In this document: positions 43,001 through 51,577 of the stretch, piece after piece
Numbering within the stretch: position 1 is the stretch's first letter
How the letters are laid out: every line of letters begins with the position of its first letter
Assembly (NCBI RefSeq): GCF_023715415.1
Contig: NZ_JAMBOB010000002.1
Coordinates: 310,001-374,000, forward strand
Length of the DNA: 64,000 nucleotides
From: Neobacillus niacini
Lineage (GTDB): Bacteria > Bacillota > Bacilli > Bacillales > Cytobacillaceae
Direction of reading: 5' to 3'
Position numbers and translations under genes: made by a program
The notes under the pieces: model-generated
The model's database searches: none
What the model was told of the DNA's origin: nothing
Seen by the model: the letters and a program-made list of their open reading frames with translations, nothing else

Positions 43001-43030
43001 GCGTTTCTGTATCAGCAGAGGCGTTTTTTT
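43001..43030 (+). terminator. Terminator of the VOC gene
   Basis: GCGTTTCTG pairs with CAGAGGCGT (one G-T) around a short loop, followed by seven T residues, 23 bases after the stop. Confidence 0.75.
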
Positions 43031-43141
43031 ATCGAGAGTTTGACTTCACAGTAATTACCTAAGTAGAATAACCATTTTATTTCCAGTTAATAATAAATAC
43101 GATATGATCTTTTATTGATAGTGAAAAACGGAGATGATGAT

Positions 43142-43657
43142 GTGCACTTGTTGTTGAATAGCCTGTTTCTCATTGCTGGTGTGAAATGGGGGGACTGGAG
43201 GAACTGGAGTAAATATCATTCCACTATTTTATTCTTTTGGTTTGGTGATTTGTTGTATAATTTATTATGTAAAGATTATTTGATGTGGGAGTACAAGGAG
43301 ACAATATTTGGACAAAATCTTCTGCCTAATCATCTAGCTGTTTCATTATTAATCATGTTTGTTGCGTACCCTGCTACTGTTATCATTTATCTAGGAAATA
43401 TCCCTAAGGATACAAGTAGAATAGTTTTATGGCTTATTTTCTGGGTGACACTATACTCGTTGGTAGAATACATAAATTTACGTTACCTTAACTTAGTTTC
43501 TCATCATAACGGCTGGTCTATGGGATGGTCTGTATTATTCAATTTAATCATATTTTCCATGCTGCTACTGCATTATAAACACCAAGTTGCAGCGTTGCTC
43601 CTCTCCATACCAATCATACTATTCTTTGTCATCTTTTTTAAGATTCCCATTAATTAA
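43142..43657 (+). CDS. CBO0543-like membrane protein
   Basis: This 171-residue integral membrane protein has four to five hydrophobic helices and motifs such as WGDWRNWSKYHSTILFFWFGDLLYN near residues 15-40 and EYINLRYLNLVSHHNGWS near 120-137. These resemble the CBO0543 family of unknown function seen in Bacillaceae and Clostridia. GTG 43142 follows GGAGATGATGAT; an in-frame start nine codons upstream (TTG 43115) has no ribosome site. Function unknown. Confidence 0.7.
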   Translation: MHLLLNSLFLIAGVKWGDWRNWSKYHSTILFFWFGDLLYNLLCKDYLMWEYKETIFGQNLLPNHLAVSLLIMFVAYPATVIIYLGNIPKDTSRIVLWLIFWVTLYSLVEYINLRYLNLVSHHNGWSMGWSVLFNLIIFSMLLLHYKHQVAALLLSIPIILFFVIFFKIPIN

Positions 43658-43724
43658 TGAGCAATCGAATATATTTCCGAGGGTTGTAAAAACTAAATGA
43701 AAATTGAGGTTAAGGGGATTTAAC

Positions 43725-44762
43725 ATGGATTTAATGAAACCAATCAACATAAGCTCAGATAAATTAAGCCCTGATCAGCCATTTACTGCCATCGAATTGG
43801 GAAAGCTTTGGGCTGCCTATTTAGGAAATAGTATGTCTAACAAAATTTTGAGCTACTTTCTTAAAAATGTAGAAGATGAACATGTAAAAATTTTATTGGA
43901 AAATGGATACAACCTCACAGTGGATTTTATGAAGACCATTGAAAAGTTTTTCACGAATGATAAAGTCGTAATTCCCATAGGATTTACTGAGGAAGACGTT
44001 AATCTCGGGGCTCCTAGGTTATTTGAAGACCAATTTTACGTTCATTATTTAAAATATGCTGCAAAGGCTGGACTTAGTTTATATTCGATTGCCATACCAT
44101 TAACGTTGAGAGAGGATATACGTGAATTTTTTATCCATTGTAACACCACGACCACAATTTTATTAGGGCAGATTAATAACGTATTACTCGAAAAAGGATA
44201 TATTATAAAGGCTCCTACAATACCTGTGCCGACAAAAGTTGATTTTATCCAAAAGGATAACTATTTGAATGGATTTTTCGGCGATGTTCGAGAACTACAT
44301 GCATTAGAAATTACACATTTGTACGATAATATTGAAAATAATATTACGAGCAAAGCACTATTGATTGCTTTCAGTCAGGTTGCAAAAAAGGAAAAAGTAA
44401 GAACTTACTTTGTAAAAGGGAAAGATATCACAGATAAGGAAATACAGCGTTTTCAGGATAAAATGCATAAAGGAAACTTACCGTTTCCTTCTCAAATTGA
44501 TCATTTAGTTACGGATTCAACTTTTTCACCTTTTTCTGATCGGATCATGGTTTTCCATAAAGTAGATATGTTTTCAATGAAGATTCGTTCGTTTGCAAAT
44601 TCAATGGCGGTCAATGGAAGACGCGATATTGGATTAATGTATATGAAATCACTTTCTGAGGTTGCATTATATGTAGAAGACGGGGCAAATATTATGATTG
44701 ATCATGGTTGGATGGAACAACCACCTAAAGCTTTAGATCGTGTGAATTTGTCTTCAAAATAG
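43725..44762 (+). CDS. DUF3231 family protein
   Basis: The 345-residue protein is the second DUF3231 paralogue. Family phrases are FTAIELGKLWAAYLGNSMSN near residue 20, GFTEEDVNLGAPRLFEDQFY near 92, PLTLREDIREFF and DHGWMEQPPKALDR at the end. ATG 43725 follows AAGGGGATTTAAC. The next paralogue begins 49 bases after its end, so the two are probably one transcript. Two similar halves within each protein suggest old internal duplication. Function unknown. Confidence 0.82.
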   Translation: MDLMKPINISSDKLSPDQPFTAIELGKLWAAYLGNSMSNKILSYFLKNVEDEHVKILLENGYNLTVDFMKTIEKFFTNDKVVIPIGFTEEDVNLGAPRLFEDQFYVHYLKYAAKAGLSLYSIAIPLTLREDIREFFIHCNTTTTILLGQINNVLLEKGYIIKAPTIPVPTKVDFIQKDNYLNGFFGDVRELHALEITHLYDNIENNITSKALLIAFSQVAKKEKVRTYFVKGKDITDKEIQRFQDKMHKGNLPFPSQIDHLVTDSTFSPFSDRIMVFHKVDMFSMKIRSFANSMAVNGRRDIGLMYMKSLSEVALYVEDGANIMIDHGWMEQPPKALDRVNLSSK

Positions 44763-44810
44763 TTATGAGTTTTTATTCTGAAGATCCTTTAATCGGAAAG
44801 GAAGACTGAT

Positions 44811-45848
44811 ATGGAACAAACAAGAATTTCTTTGACAGCCCCAGAAGTTTCTAGTTTATGGACACAATACATGTTTGATTCCATGTCCATTGGTTTTATT
44901 AGGTACGCACTGGAACACTTAGAAGACGGAGACATCATAGAAATATATAAAGATTCACTGGAGCTTTCAGAAAGACATGTAGGAAAGGTGAAAGAGTTTT
45001 TTAACAGTGAGGGCATTCCCATCCCACAAGGATTTACAAATGAGGATGTAAACATTCATGCCCCTCGACTATTTCAGGATCCTTTTTATTTGTACTATAT
45101 ATACATAATGACCCTTCAAGGACTAACCGGCTACTCCCTATCCGTTGGGACTTCTATTCGAGCAGACCTTCGTAAATACTTTATTTCTTGTAATACTGAA
45201 ACCATGATGCTCTTTGAGAAAACGATTGATACGATGCTAACGAAAGGACTATATTCAAGGCCAGCCGTCCTTACCCCTGCTGAAAATATCGACTTTATTA
45301 AACACCAAAGCTTCTTAACAGGTTGGTTTGGTGAGAAACGTCCATTAACGGGGATTGAAATAGGGGATATTACCTTTAATATGAACAAAATGAATATGCA
45401 TGTCGCATTAAAGGTCGGGTTTAGCCAAGTGGCTGCATCGAAAAAAGTAAGGCAATTTATAAATAGGGGAATGGAAATCTCTAATAAACATATCGCTGCC
45501 TTTGGAAAAATCTTTCGTGAAGAAATGTTAAATTCACCGATGTCATGGCAATCTCATGTAACAAGTTCCACCACATCGCCCTTTTCAGATAAATGGTTGA
45601 TGTATCAGGTTCAACTATCTTCCCAAATTGCTATTGCCTTCTATGGAACGGCTTTGAGTGTGACCTCTAGAGCTGACATTGCAGAAAAATATATCGTCAT
45701 GATAAGTGAACTTGTCAGATATGCTGAAGATGGTGCTAATCTAATGATAGAAAATGGTTGGATGGAAGAGCCGCCAAAAGCAAGTGACCGTAGGGCCCTA
45801 TCCAAAGGAAATAAGGAAGGTATTGAAAGTAATCATCATGATAAATAA
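44811..45848 (+). CDS. DUF3231 family protein
   Basis: The 345-residue third DUF3231 paralogue has LTAPEVSSLWTQYMFDSMS near residue 8, GFTNEDVNIHAPRLFQDPFY near 75, SVGTSIRADLRKYF and MIENGWMEEPPKASDRRAL at the end. GGAAAGGAAGACTGAT precedes the ATG. It is in tandem with the preceding paralogue and followed by a near-perfect terminator. Similar proteins are often found in sporulating Bacilli. Confidence 0.82.
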   Translation: MEQTRISLTAPEVSSLWTQYMFDSMSIGFIRYALEHLEDGDIIEIYKDSLELSERHVGKVKEFFNSEGIPIPQGFTNEDVNIHAPRLFQDPFYLYYIYIMTLQGLTGYSLSVGTSIRADLRKYFISCNTETMMLFEKTIDTMLTKGLYSRPAVLTPAENIDFIKHQSFLTGWFGEKRPLTGIEIGDITFNMNKMNMHVALKVGFSQVAASKKVRQFINRGMEISNKHIAAFGKIFREEMLNSPMSWQSHVTSSTTSPFSDKWLMYQVQLSSQIAIAFYGTALSVTSRADIAEKYIVMISELVRYAEDGANLMIENGWMEEPPKASDRRALSKGNKEGIESNHHDK

Positions 45849-45858
45849 AAAAGCTGAA

Positions 45859-45906
45859 ATATCTCAGGGGATAGATACCTAATCTATCCCCTGAGATATT
45901 TTTTTA
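45859..45906 (+). terminator. Terminator of the DUF3231 pair
   Basis: An 18-base perfect stem (ATATCTCAGGGGATAGAT with its complement) around a six-base loop is followed by a T run. It lies about ten bases after the last stop. Confidence 0.93.
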
Positions 45907-45983
45907 AAAAAAAGGTAAATAACTCATGAAGGTAGAATATTAGAGTGTGAAAAGTCACAATTAATAAACTGAGGTGTTCATGA

Positions 45984-46811
45984 ATGCTAACGAAAGAAAA
46001 ATTAAATGAAATAAAAATGCTTCAAGAGATTTGTGAGAAAGAAGGCAGGCTTCAGTTAAAGCTAAATGATGACATGCTGGAAAGCAGGTCTGAGAATCGT
46101 AAAGAAGACTTTTTCCATTATGAAAATGGCCAACTTGTTGGTTTTCTTGGAAGCTATTATTTTGGAAGTAAGGTTGAGATTTGCGGGATGGTACACCCGG
46201 ATAATCGAAGAAGAGGGATATTTTCAAAGCTATTAGATGAAGCACTAGAAGAAGCGAAGAAACGAGAAGCAAGAACCATTTTGTTAAATGCTCCGACCGA
46301 ATCTCAATCTGCGAAGGAGTTTTTAAAGAGCATCCCTTGCGACTTGTCGATGGTTGAGTACCAAATGAAATGGCAAAAATCAGAGATAGCTGATAATCAT
46401 TCTGTTACGGTAAGACCCTCTATTTCCGAGGAAGACTTTGAGGCGGAAATACAACTTGATGTTCAGTGCTTTGGGGTAAATGAAAAGGAAGCACGTCAGT
46501 ATAAGGAGGAAACGAAAGACCTGAATACGGATCTCAGATTAATAATTGAAGCAGAAGGAAGAATTGTTGGGAAAATAAGACTTTCCGAAATGAATGGTGA
46601 GTCTTGGATATATGGTTTCTCCATTTTTCCAGAGTTCCAAGGGAAGGGGATTGGCAGAAAAGCCCTTTCCAAAGTAGTGAAAATGGAGGATGAAAAAGGG
46701 TTGTCTATCTTTCTAGAGGTTGAGGCAAAAAATGATCATGCACTAAAACTCTATGAATCATGTGGATTTAGAAGCTTTCATTCACAGGATTACTATAAAT
46801 TAATTCACTAA
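45984..46811 (+). CDS. GNAT acetyltransferase with two GNAT domains
   Basis: The 275-residue protein has two acetyltransferase-like halves. The first (residues about 1-130) contains VHPDNRRRGIFSKLLDEALEEAKKR, with the acetyl-CoA pyrophosphate loop RRRGIF. The second (residues about 145-275) has FSIFPEFQGKGIGRKALSKVVKMEDEKG with the loop QGKGIG and EAKNDHALKLYESCGF. This twin arrangement is seen in several Bacillus GNATs. Substrate is unknown. GAGGTG lies about ten bases before ATG 45984. Confidence 0.85.
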   Translation: MLTKEKLNEIKMLQEICEKEGRLQLKLNDDMLESRSENRKEDFFHYENGQLVGFLGSYYFGSKVEICGMVHPDNRRRGIFSKLLDEALEEAKKREARTILLNAPTESQSAKEFLKSIPCDLSMVEYQMKWQKSEIADNHSVTVRPSISEEDFEAEIQLDVQCFGVNEKEARQYKEETKDLNTDLRLIIEAEGRIVGKIRLSEMNGESWIYGFSIFPEFQGKGIGRKALSKVVKMEDEKGLSIFLEVEAKNDHALKLYESCGFRSFHSQDYYKLIH

Positions 46812-46812
46812 C

Positions 46813-46835
46813 AGAAGGGGGGAATTTCCCCTTCT
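46813..46835 (+). terminator. Hairpin after the twin GNAT gene
   Basis: AGAAGGGG pairs with CCCCTTCT around a seven-base loop. The T run comes only later, so it is a weak terminator or another RNA structure. Confidence 0.4.
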
Positions 46836-46870
46836 GGATCACTTTTCCTCTCTTTTTTTAAAAAAAAGTA

Positions 46871-46899
46871 GAGACAATTGTAAACGTTTACATTATAAT
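46871..46899 (+). promoter_or_regulatory. Promoter containing a cre-like palindrome
   Basis: GAGACA at 46871-46876 and TATAAT at 46894-46899 are 17 bases apart. Within the spacer lies TTGTAAACGTTTACA at 46878-46892, a full match to the cre consensus with a perfect 14-base palindrome at 46879-46892. A LacI-family repressor, most likely CcpA, would block the promoter here. It controls the small ORF at 46932. Confidence 0.6.
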
Positions 46900-46931
46900 A
46901 ATAGTAAGAACTAGGAGAGGGGAACTAAATC

Positions 46932-47063
46932 ATGGAACTTTTATTAAAACAATGTGAACATAACCAGTCAGAAGAACCTTGTGAAGAGTGTGCCCCAGAT
47001 AAAGATAGTGAAGATAATATGGATTTATATGAGTATGATTATAATAAAAGAATTTGGTTTTAG
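46932..47063 (+). CDS. Small acidic cysteine-containing protein, 43 residues
   Basis: An ATG at 46932, behind AGGAGAGGGG, opens a 43-codon ORF with MELLLKQCEHNQSEEPCEECAPDKD and a tail of Asp, Glu and Tyr (EDNMDLYEYDYNKRIWF). Cys8, Cys17 and Cys20 with His10 could bind a metal ion. It has its own promoter and terminator. I do not recognise the family. The promoter, ribosome site and terminator together make a real gene likely. Confidence 0.6.
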   Translation: MELLLKQCEHNQSEEPCEECAPDKDSEDNMDLYEYDYNKRIWF

Positions 47064-47114
47064 AGCAAACTACAGCCAATTCAGCTGAAAATGATTTAAT
47101 AATAGTGATAACAG

Positions 47115-47141
47115 AGCTGTCAAAATGACAGCTTATTTTTT
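47115..47141 (+). terminator. Terminator of the small Cys protein gene
   Basis: AGCTGTCA and TGACAGCT form a perfect eight-base stem with a three-base loop, followed by TATTTTTTC. Confidence 0.85.
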
Positions 47142-47183
47142 CGTTAAAAAAAGTGAAATGAAAATCATGCCCGGAATCTTTGC

Positions 47184-47612
47184 TTAATGAAGGTAATGCT
47201 TTAACTGCTCAATCTGTCTTCGACTCGTATCAATGACTTCTTCCGCAAGCTGCCTGCTTTTGGGATCTAGGTCGCCACGCACAAGTTCCTCAGAATATTG
47301 TACTCCGTATTGATCTAAGCCCTTCAAAGCATCCTCAATTATTTCATGTGTATCATCCGGGAGCATCACATTGTGCATAAAACTATGCATCGATCCTGAG
47401 AATCCCTCACCGTCTGCAGGAACGCCTCCTAAATCTTGAATCCGCTGTGCAAGTTTTTGTGCATTCGACTTTACATCCTGCTGCATGGATTGAAAGACTT
47501 GCTTTAATTCTTCCTTTTTAACCTTATGGATATAGTGTTCAAAAGAACGAATCCCCATATATGTGCCTCTTAATAAAGTATTTAATTCCTCAACAATAAC
47601 TTCATTTGACAT
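47184..47612 (-). CDS. DUF2383 ferritin-like protein
   Basis: The 142-residue helical protein fits DUF2383/PA2169-like four-helix bundles: EELNTLLRGTYMGIRSFEHYIHKVKKEELKQ, then QQDVKSNAQKLAQRIQDLGGVP and LKGLDQYGVQYSEELVRGDLDPKSRQLAEEVI. Family members are linked to stress and sometimes bind metal, but conserved ligands are not obvious here. ATG 47612 follows AAAGGATGTGTG; the in-frame start 6 codons earlier overlaps that site. Confidence 0.75.
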   Translation of the reverse strand: MSNEVIVEELNTLLRGTYMGIRSFEHYIHKVKKEELKQVFQSMQQDVKSNAQKLAQRIQDLGGVPADGEGFSGSMHSFMHNVMLPDDTHEIIEDALKGLDQYGVQYSEELVRGDLDPKSRQLAEEVIDTSRRQIEQLKHYLH

Positions 47613-47640
47613 TTTCACACATCCTTTCATTCTATTTTGA

Positions 47641-47772
47641 CACGGTGATAGGCTTTTTTATTCGAGATTTTGGCGTAAATCATCGATAATAATAAATGAG
47701 AAGGCAGCTGAAGTACGTAATGACCCGTATGAGCTGACGATTCTTGGTAAGGATAAGAAGGAAATTAATTAA
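47641..47772 (+). pseudogene. Orphan open frame, possible C-terminal gene remnant
   Basis: A frame of 43 codons without a start or ribosome site ends in a natural-looking tail (NEKAAEVRNDPYELTILGKD) at TAA 47770-47772. The charged, codon-like composition suggests the end of a former gene. I cannot name its family. It could also be chance. Confidence 0.25.
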
Positions 47773-47784
47773 AAATAGTTAATG

Positions 47785-47812
47785 AAAAGGACCAAAGCTG
47801 GTCCTTTTGTTT
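47785..47812. terminator. Terminator near the LysM hydrolase gene
   Basis: AAAAGGACC and GGTCCTTTT form a perfect nine-base stem with a six-base loop. The better T tract is on the plus side (TTTTGTTTATTTTTT), and the minus side has TTTTCATT, so it may act both ways. Confidence 0.7.
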
Positions 47813-48428
47813 ATTTTTTAAAGACGTGTTGTCCAATTTCTAAAGTAGTTGCTCTTGAATCTAGCCATCTGCTGGTAGCAATAGCAGGATTGTAGAAAAA
47901 TAGGGCCCCAGGGGCAAATTGCCTTTTATCCGTAAGAGCTGCCTTTACAGCTTGAATCGACTCCTCATCAGCAGGTTTATCAATTTGACCATTTTTTACT
48001 GGTTGAAATTGACCAGGAGCATAAATGACATCTTTAATGCTGTCGGGAAATTGAGCACTTTCGACTCTGTTCAGTACTACACAAGCTACTGCAATTTTCC
48101 CTTCTAAAGGTTCGGTTTGTGCCTCAGCTCTTACCAATCTCGCCAGTAAATCGACTTCAGAATCTGAGAGACTGGTGTTGTTAACAGACTCTTTTTGGAT
48201 TGATTCATTGGTTATAGTAGATTTAGCAGGAGTATTAATGTTTTGACCTATGTAAATGAGATTTAAATTTGAAATTTGTGGATTCATATCTGCTAGTTCT
48301 TGTAAGGTGACATGATGATCTCTTGCTATACTTGACATCGTGTCCCCAGACTTTACGTCATATGCAAAAGCAGGGGTAGCAAATAGTAGGGTGGCAGTCA
48401 AAGTAAGGAACGTAATAAGTTTTTTCAT
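47811..48428 (-). CDS. LysM plus SleB/CwlJ-type cell-wall hydrolase
   Basis: The 205-residue exported protein has a signal peptide ending AFA at residue 22, a LysM repeat at about 23-67 (YDVKSGDTMSSIARDHHVTLQELADMNPQ), a linker, and a Hydrolase_2 domain at about 85-205. The catalytic Glu is in LARLVRAEAQTEPLEGKIAVA, and VLNRVESAQFPDSIKDVIY, APGQFQPV and GALFFYNP are family stretches. It resembles YkvT and SleB, which cut peptidoglycan, including spore cortex. GGAGGACTAG precedes the ATG. It is monocistronic. Confidence 0.9.
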   Translation of the reverse strand: MKKLITFLTLTATLLFATPAFAYDVKSGDTMSSIARDHHVTLQELADMNPQISNLNLIYIGQNINTPAKSTITNESIQKESVNNTSLSDSEVDLLARLVRAEAQTEPLEGKIAVACVVLNRVESAQFPDSIKDVIYAPGQFQPVKNGQIDKPADEESIQAVKAALTDKRQFAPGALFFYNPAIATSRWLDSRATTLEIGQHVFKK

Positions 48429-48776
48429 AATTCTAGTCCTCCAAGTTGGTTTAAAGTATTTAAATCTATTACTATGAAGTGAAAAAATAGAATAGTATTA
48501 CAGTTAAGTTACATGGATAAGTCAATTAGAAGTCTACCGATTGGGATTTAATACCATTTTAGTAGAGTTTGAAATAGAATTTAATAGATTGTTTGGAGAG
48601 AAATGGGAAAGTGTTTCTCATGAAACTTACATACCCATATGAATCGTTTATTTGGAAGCTAGAAAGGATAAATTAGGTAAGCATAGACACTCACTCGGAG
48701 CAAATAAGTTTGTTTCCTTTATTTCTATTGTTACTATAGAAATATACCCTTTAACAAAGAAAGGACTTTATAAATA
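48429..48776. other. Divergent intergenic region of 348 bases, nothing clear
   Basis: This AT-rich stretch lies between the LysM hydrolase and the flavin oxidoreductase genes and must contain both promoters. I saw no riboswitch, terminator, repeat or small ORF with a ribosome site. A possible extended -10 (TACTATAGA) is near 48730. Confidence 0.4.
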
Positions 48777-49778
48777 ATGGGAACTATTAACATACCTGTA
48801 TCAGTATTAAATCTCGCACCAATCCGTGAAGGTCAAAATTCACAGCAAGCGATAGAGGAAATGGTGAGTCTAGCTCAAGCAACGGAGGCAATGGGATATA
48901 AACGCTACTGGATTGCTGAGCACCATAATTCTCCGACGCTTGTTAGTTCAGCAACGGCAATATTAATCAAACATACACTGGAGCATACCCAAACCATTAA
49001 GGTGGGTTCTGGCGGAATCATGCTGCCAAACCATTCGCCGCTTGTCGTAGCGGAACAATTTGGTACGCTGGCAACAATTTATCCAAATCGAGTAGAGCTT
49101 GGACTTGGACGTGCTCCTGGAACCGATATGATGACAGCCAGTGCATTAAGACGTTCAAAAAATGATTCCGTTTATACCTTTCCAGAGGATGTTCAGGCAT
49201 TACTTACTTATTTTGGGCCGGAGGAGAACCAAGGATATGTAAGAGCCTATCCAGGAGTAGAAACCAATGTTCCACTTTATATTCTAGGTTCTTCCACAGA
49301 TTCGGCTTATTTAGCAGCAAGCTTAGGATTGCCATATGTATTTGCTTCACATTTTGCACCTAAATTCATGGGTGAAGCGATTTCAATTTATAGAGAGAGG
49401 TTCCAGCCTTCTGAGTATCTAGATAAGCCTTATATGATGGTTTGTCTAAATGTCATTGCAGCAGAGAGTGATGAAGAAGCGAAATACCAACAAACCACGA
49501 TGCAGCAGTTTTTCCTAAATGTGGTTCGGGGTACACGTAATCCTTTACAGCCCCCTGTTGAAAGTATGGACGGTATTTGGAACCCGATGGAGGAAGAAAT
49601 GGCGAAGTCCATGTCCAGCGTGACTTTGTTAGGTAATAAAGATACCATTCGTCAGCAGCTAACAAGCTTCCAAGATCGCTATGCTGTGGATGAAATTATG
49701 GCAGTTTCTTACATTTATGATTCGGAAAAACAAAAACGTTCGTATGAACTATTTAAAGAAGTTGTAGAGGGGAAGTAA
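48777..49778 (+). CDS. LLM-class flavin-dependent monooxygenase
   Basis: The 333-residue TIM-barrel protein belongs to the bacterial luciferase-like group 1. Typical segments are [43 protein letters not shown] near the start, [43 protein letters not shown], and [39 protein letters not shown] precedes the ATG. It uses reduced FMN, but its substrate is unknown; sulfonate monooxygenases are one branch of the wider family. Confidence 0.88.
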   Translation: MGTINIPVSVLNLAPIREGQNSQQAIEEMVSLAQATEAMGYKRYWIAEHHNSPTLVSSATAILIKHTLEHTQTIKVGSGGIMLPNHSPLVVAEQFGTLATIYPNRVELGLGRAPGTDMMTASALRRSKNDSVYTFPEDVQALLTYFGPEENQGYVRAYPGVETNVPLYILGSSTDSAYLAASLGLPYVFASHFAPKFMGEAISIYRERFQPSEYLDKPYMMVCLNVIAAESDEEAKYQQTTMQQFFLNVVRGTRNPLQPPVESMDGIWNPMEEEMAKSMSSVTLLGNKDTIRQQLTSFQDRYAVDEIMAVSYIYDSEKQKRSYELFKEVVEGK

Positions 49779-49858
49779 GTTACTTTACTTACCAACCATT
49801 CATTCACGTCACCACCCATTGTCTCATAGGATACAGTAACGAATGCGGGGTGATTTGG

Positions 49859-50359
49859 GTGAATAAATGGGTGAAAGCCGGTATTTTACTATATCTTTCA
49901 CTACTGTTTTTCGGGAGTTTCCTAGCTATTGGTGTAGTTTGGACAGGAGCATTAGACGAAAAGTTACCCTTTATTGAGGATATCAAAATTTTCTTGTATT
50001 ACTTCTTCGCTGGTTCCGTCGGAGGTTCACTGCGGCATTTATATATGTTTTGTTCCCACTATATGAAAGACGAATTGAATGACTATCGACTATGGATTAT
50101 GTACATCTTCTATCCTATATTCGCCACCGGAACAGCGGTAGTAGCAGTCACCTTAATTCAAAGCGGAATCCTACTAATCGATTTCGTCGACTTTGAGGAC
50201 ACTCCATATGCACAAATAAGCTTCGCCTTCTTCGTAGGCTTTGGATTTAATCGCTTCGTAAACAAATTAAACGCACTATCCAAAGACATATTCAAAACCA
50301 ATAAACAGGAAACCATAAACACCGAAGAAAAAAATGAAAAAGAAGCCAGAGTCCAATAA
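49859..50359 (+). CDS. Uncharacterised membrane protein
   Basis: This 166-residue protein has about three to four hydrophobic helices: near residues 8-30, 45-62 (FLYYFFAGSVGGSLRHLY), 80-110, and 120-135 (FAFFVGFGFNRFVNKL), and a hydrophilic Lys/Glu-rich tail. I do not recognise the family. GTG 49859 has GCGGGGTGA five bases upstream; GTG 49850 in the same frame is too close to it. It follows the monooxygenase by about 80 bases. Confidence 0.6.
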   Translation: MNKWVKAGILLYLSLLFFGSFLAIGVVWTGALDEKLPFIEDIKIFLYYFFAGSVGGSLRHLYMFCSHYMKDELNDYRLWIMYIFYPIFATGTAVVAVTLIQSGILLIDFVDFEDTPYAQISFAFFVGFGFNRFVNKLNALSKDIFKTNKQETINTEEKNEKEARVQ

Positions 50360-50381
50360 AAAATGGATTCTGGCTTCTTTT
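50340..50381 (+). terminator. Strong terminator of the membrane protein gene
   Basis: AAGAAGCCAGAGTCCA pairs with TGGATTCTGGCTTCTT (one mismatch) around an A-rich loop, followed by TTTTACTTT. The stop codon overlaps the first arm. Confidence 0.88.
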
Positions 50382-50388
50382 ACTTTAC

Positions 50389-50401
50389 GGTGACAGGCAC
50401 C
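50389..50401 (+). repeat. 13-bp dispersed repeat GGTGACAGGCACC, copy 3
   Basis: This copy is identical to those at 4816 and 8054, in the same orientation, about 30 bases after a gene end and right after a terminator. It is followed by ATTTATAC instead of the A run of the other copies. Confidence 0.75.
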
Positions 50402-50523
50402 ATTTATACATTTTTAGCTATTTATGCAGCTTTTTTTGTATATGAAAATAATCTTCTACGTATATGTTTTATTTGAAAACATACATATTAACGATTTCTG
50501 AAAATAAAAGGAGATGGTAACTG

Positions 50524-51189
50524 TTGTGGAATAATCAAGGGTATCAGAATGGGCAGTTTAATCTATATAGTTACTATGTAGGCTACAATCCCCCGACTTC
50601 GGTGAACCCGTATCCAAGGTTTCCGAGTATTCATAGTCAAGCATTCTTAAGTCCCTTTACCTATGTGGTAGGGGATGTTACCATTCAGAAAAATACTTAT
50701 GTTGGGCCGTTTGTAAGCATCCGAGCCGATGAAGGGACTCCGTTTTATATTGGAAGTAATAGTAACCTACAGGATGGTGTCATACTTCATGGTTTAAAAG
50801 ATAAGTATTTTGAAAAGAACAGCAAAAAGTACTCCATATATATTGGGAACCGAGTTTCTTGTGCTCATGGTGCCCTAGTACATGGGCCATGCCGGGTGGA
50901 AGACGCCGTTTTTATAGGATTTAAAGCAATCGTTTATAATGCAATCATTGGGGAAGGAAGCTTTATTTCTTCTGGTGCTGTTGTTACCAATGGAGTAGAA
51001 CTTAAACCAAGAAGCTTTGTACCACCTGGTGCAAATATCGATTCGCAGGAAAAAGCAAATGTATTAGGCATTGTTCCTGAAACAGAAGAGGAGTTTGCTA
51101 TCGCGGTCCAGCGGGTAAATTCAGAATTCCCAGCAGCCTATTCCTTGTATTTTGGGAAAAATAAATGTTCGTGCGGTTTAGCTTGCTAG
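50524..51189 (+). CDS. Gamma carbonic anhydrase-like hexapeptide-repeat protein
   Basis: The 221-residue protein has the left-handed beta-helix of gamma-class carbonic anhydrases, with hexapeptide repeats such as VVGDVTIQKNTYVGPFVSIRAD and IGNRVSCAHGALVHGP. Zinc-ligand histidines lie in ILHG near residue 82 and CAHGALVHG near 118 and 123. An N-terminal Asn/Gln/Tyr-rich 35 residues and a Cys-rich end (CSCGLAC) are unusual and could hold the protein to the spore or wall. TTG 50524 follows AAAGGAGATGG. Catalysis is inferred. Confidence 0.83.
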   Translation: MWNNQGYQNGQFNLYSYYVGYNPPTSVNPYPRFPSIHSQAFLSPFTYVVGDVTIQKNTYVGPFVSIRADEGTPFYIGSNSNLQDGVILHGLKDKYFEKNSKKYSIYIGNRVSCAHGALVHGPCRVEDAVFIGFKAIVYNAIIGEGSFISSGAVVTNGVELKPRSFVPPGANIDSQEKANVLGIVPETEEEFAIAVQRVNSEFPAAYSLYFGKNKCSCGLAC

Positions 51190-51577
51190 GTAAATGTAAG
51201 CAACCTTCAAACCAGTGAAAGTAATTCGAGTAGGTTCATTGCATTTCCGTTATGAAGGGCTTTTTTTGTCATTTACAGTTCACAATATTGTCATATATTT
51301 TCGTAATTTTCAAAATACATTTCGACATTAACTGAATGTTTTCTAGTGATATTCTATTCAGTTTCAGGATTATAAAGAAATTTACAGTGAATTTTGTAGG
51401 ATTTAGGTAGAATCAGTCGACCTTTTTGATTTTTCAATAAATAATTTGTTTGGTAAAATGAACAATATACTCACAAAAAATATAGAAGATAAGAAATTTA
51501 TAGATAAAAATCCGTAGAATTGTGTAGAAGTATCTATTGCAGAGCTCCAATTGTAGAAATGAATAGGAGGGCTTTTT
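51190..51577. other. AT-rich intergenic region of about 390 bases
   Basis: This region holds a weak hairpin with a T run (GGGCTTTTTTTG near 51255) that could terminate the carbonic anhydrase-like gene. An open frame on the minus strand has no ribosome site and is not counted. Nothing else is clear. Confidence 0.4.

Noticed and set aside
48777..49778. LLM monooxygenase as the missing ssuD of the ABC importer
   Set aside because: It is 16 kb away, with its own promoter region, and groups with general luciferase-like proteins; no evidence ties it to sulfonates.
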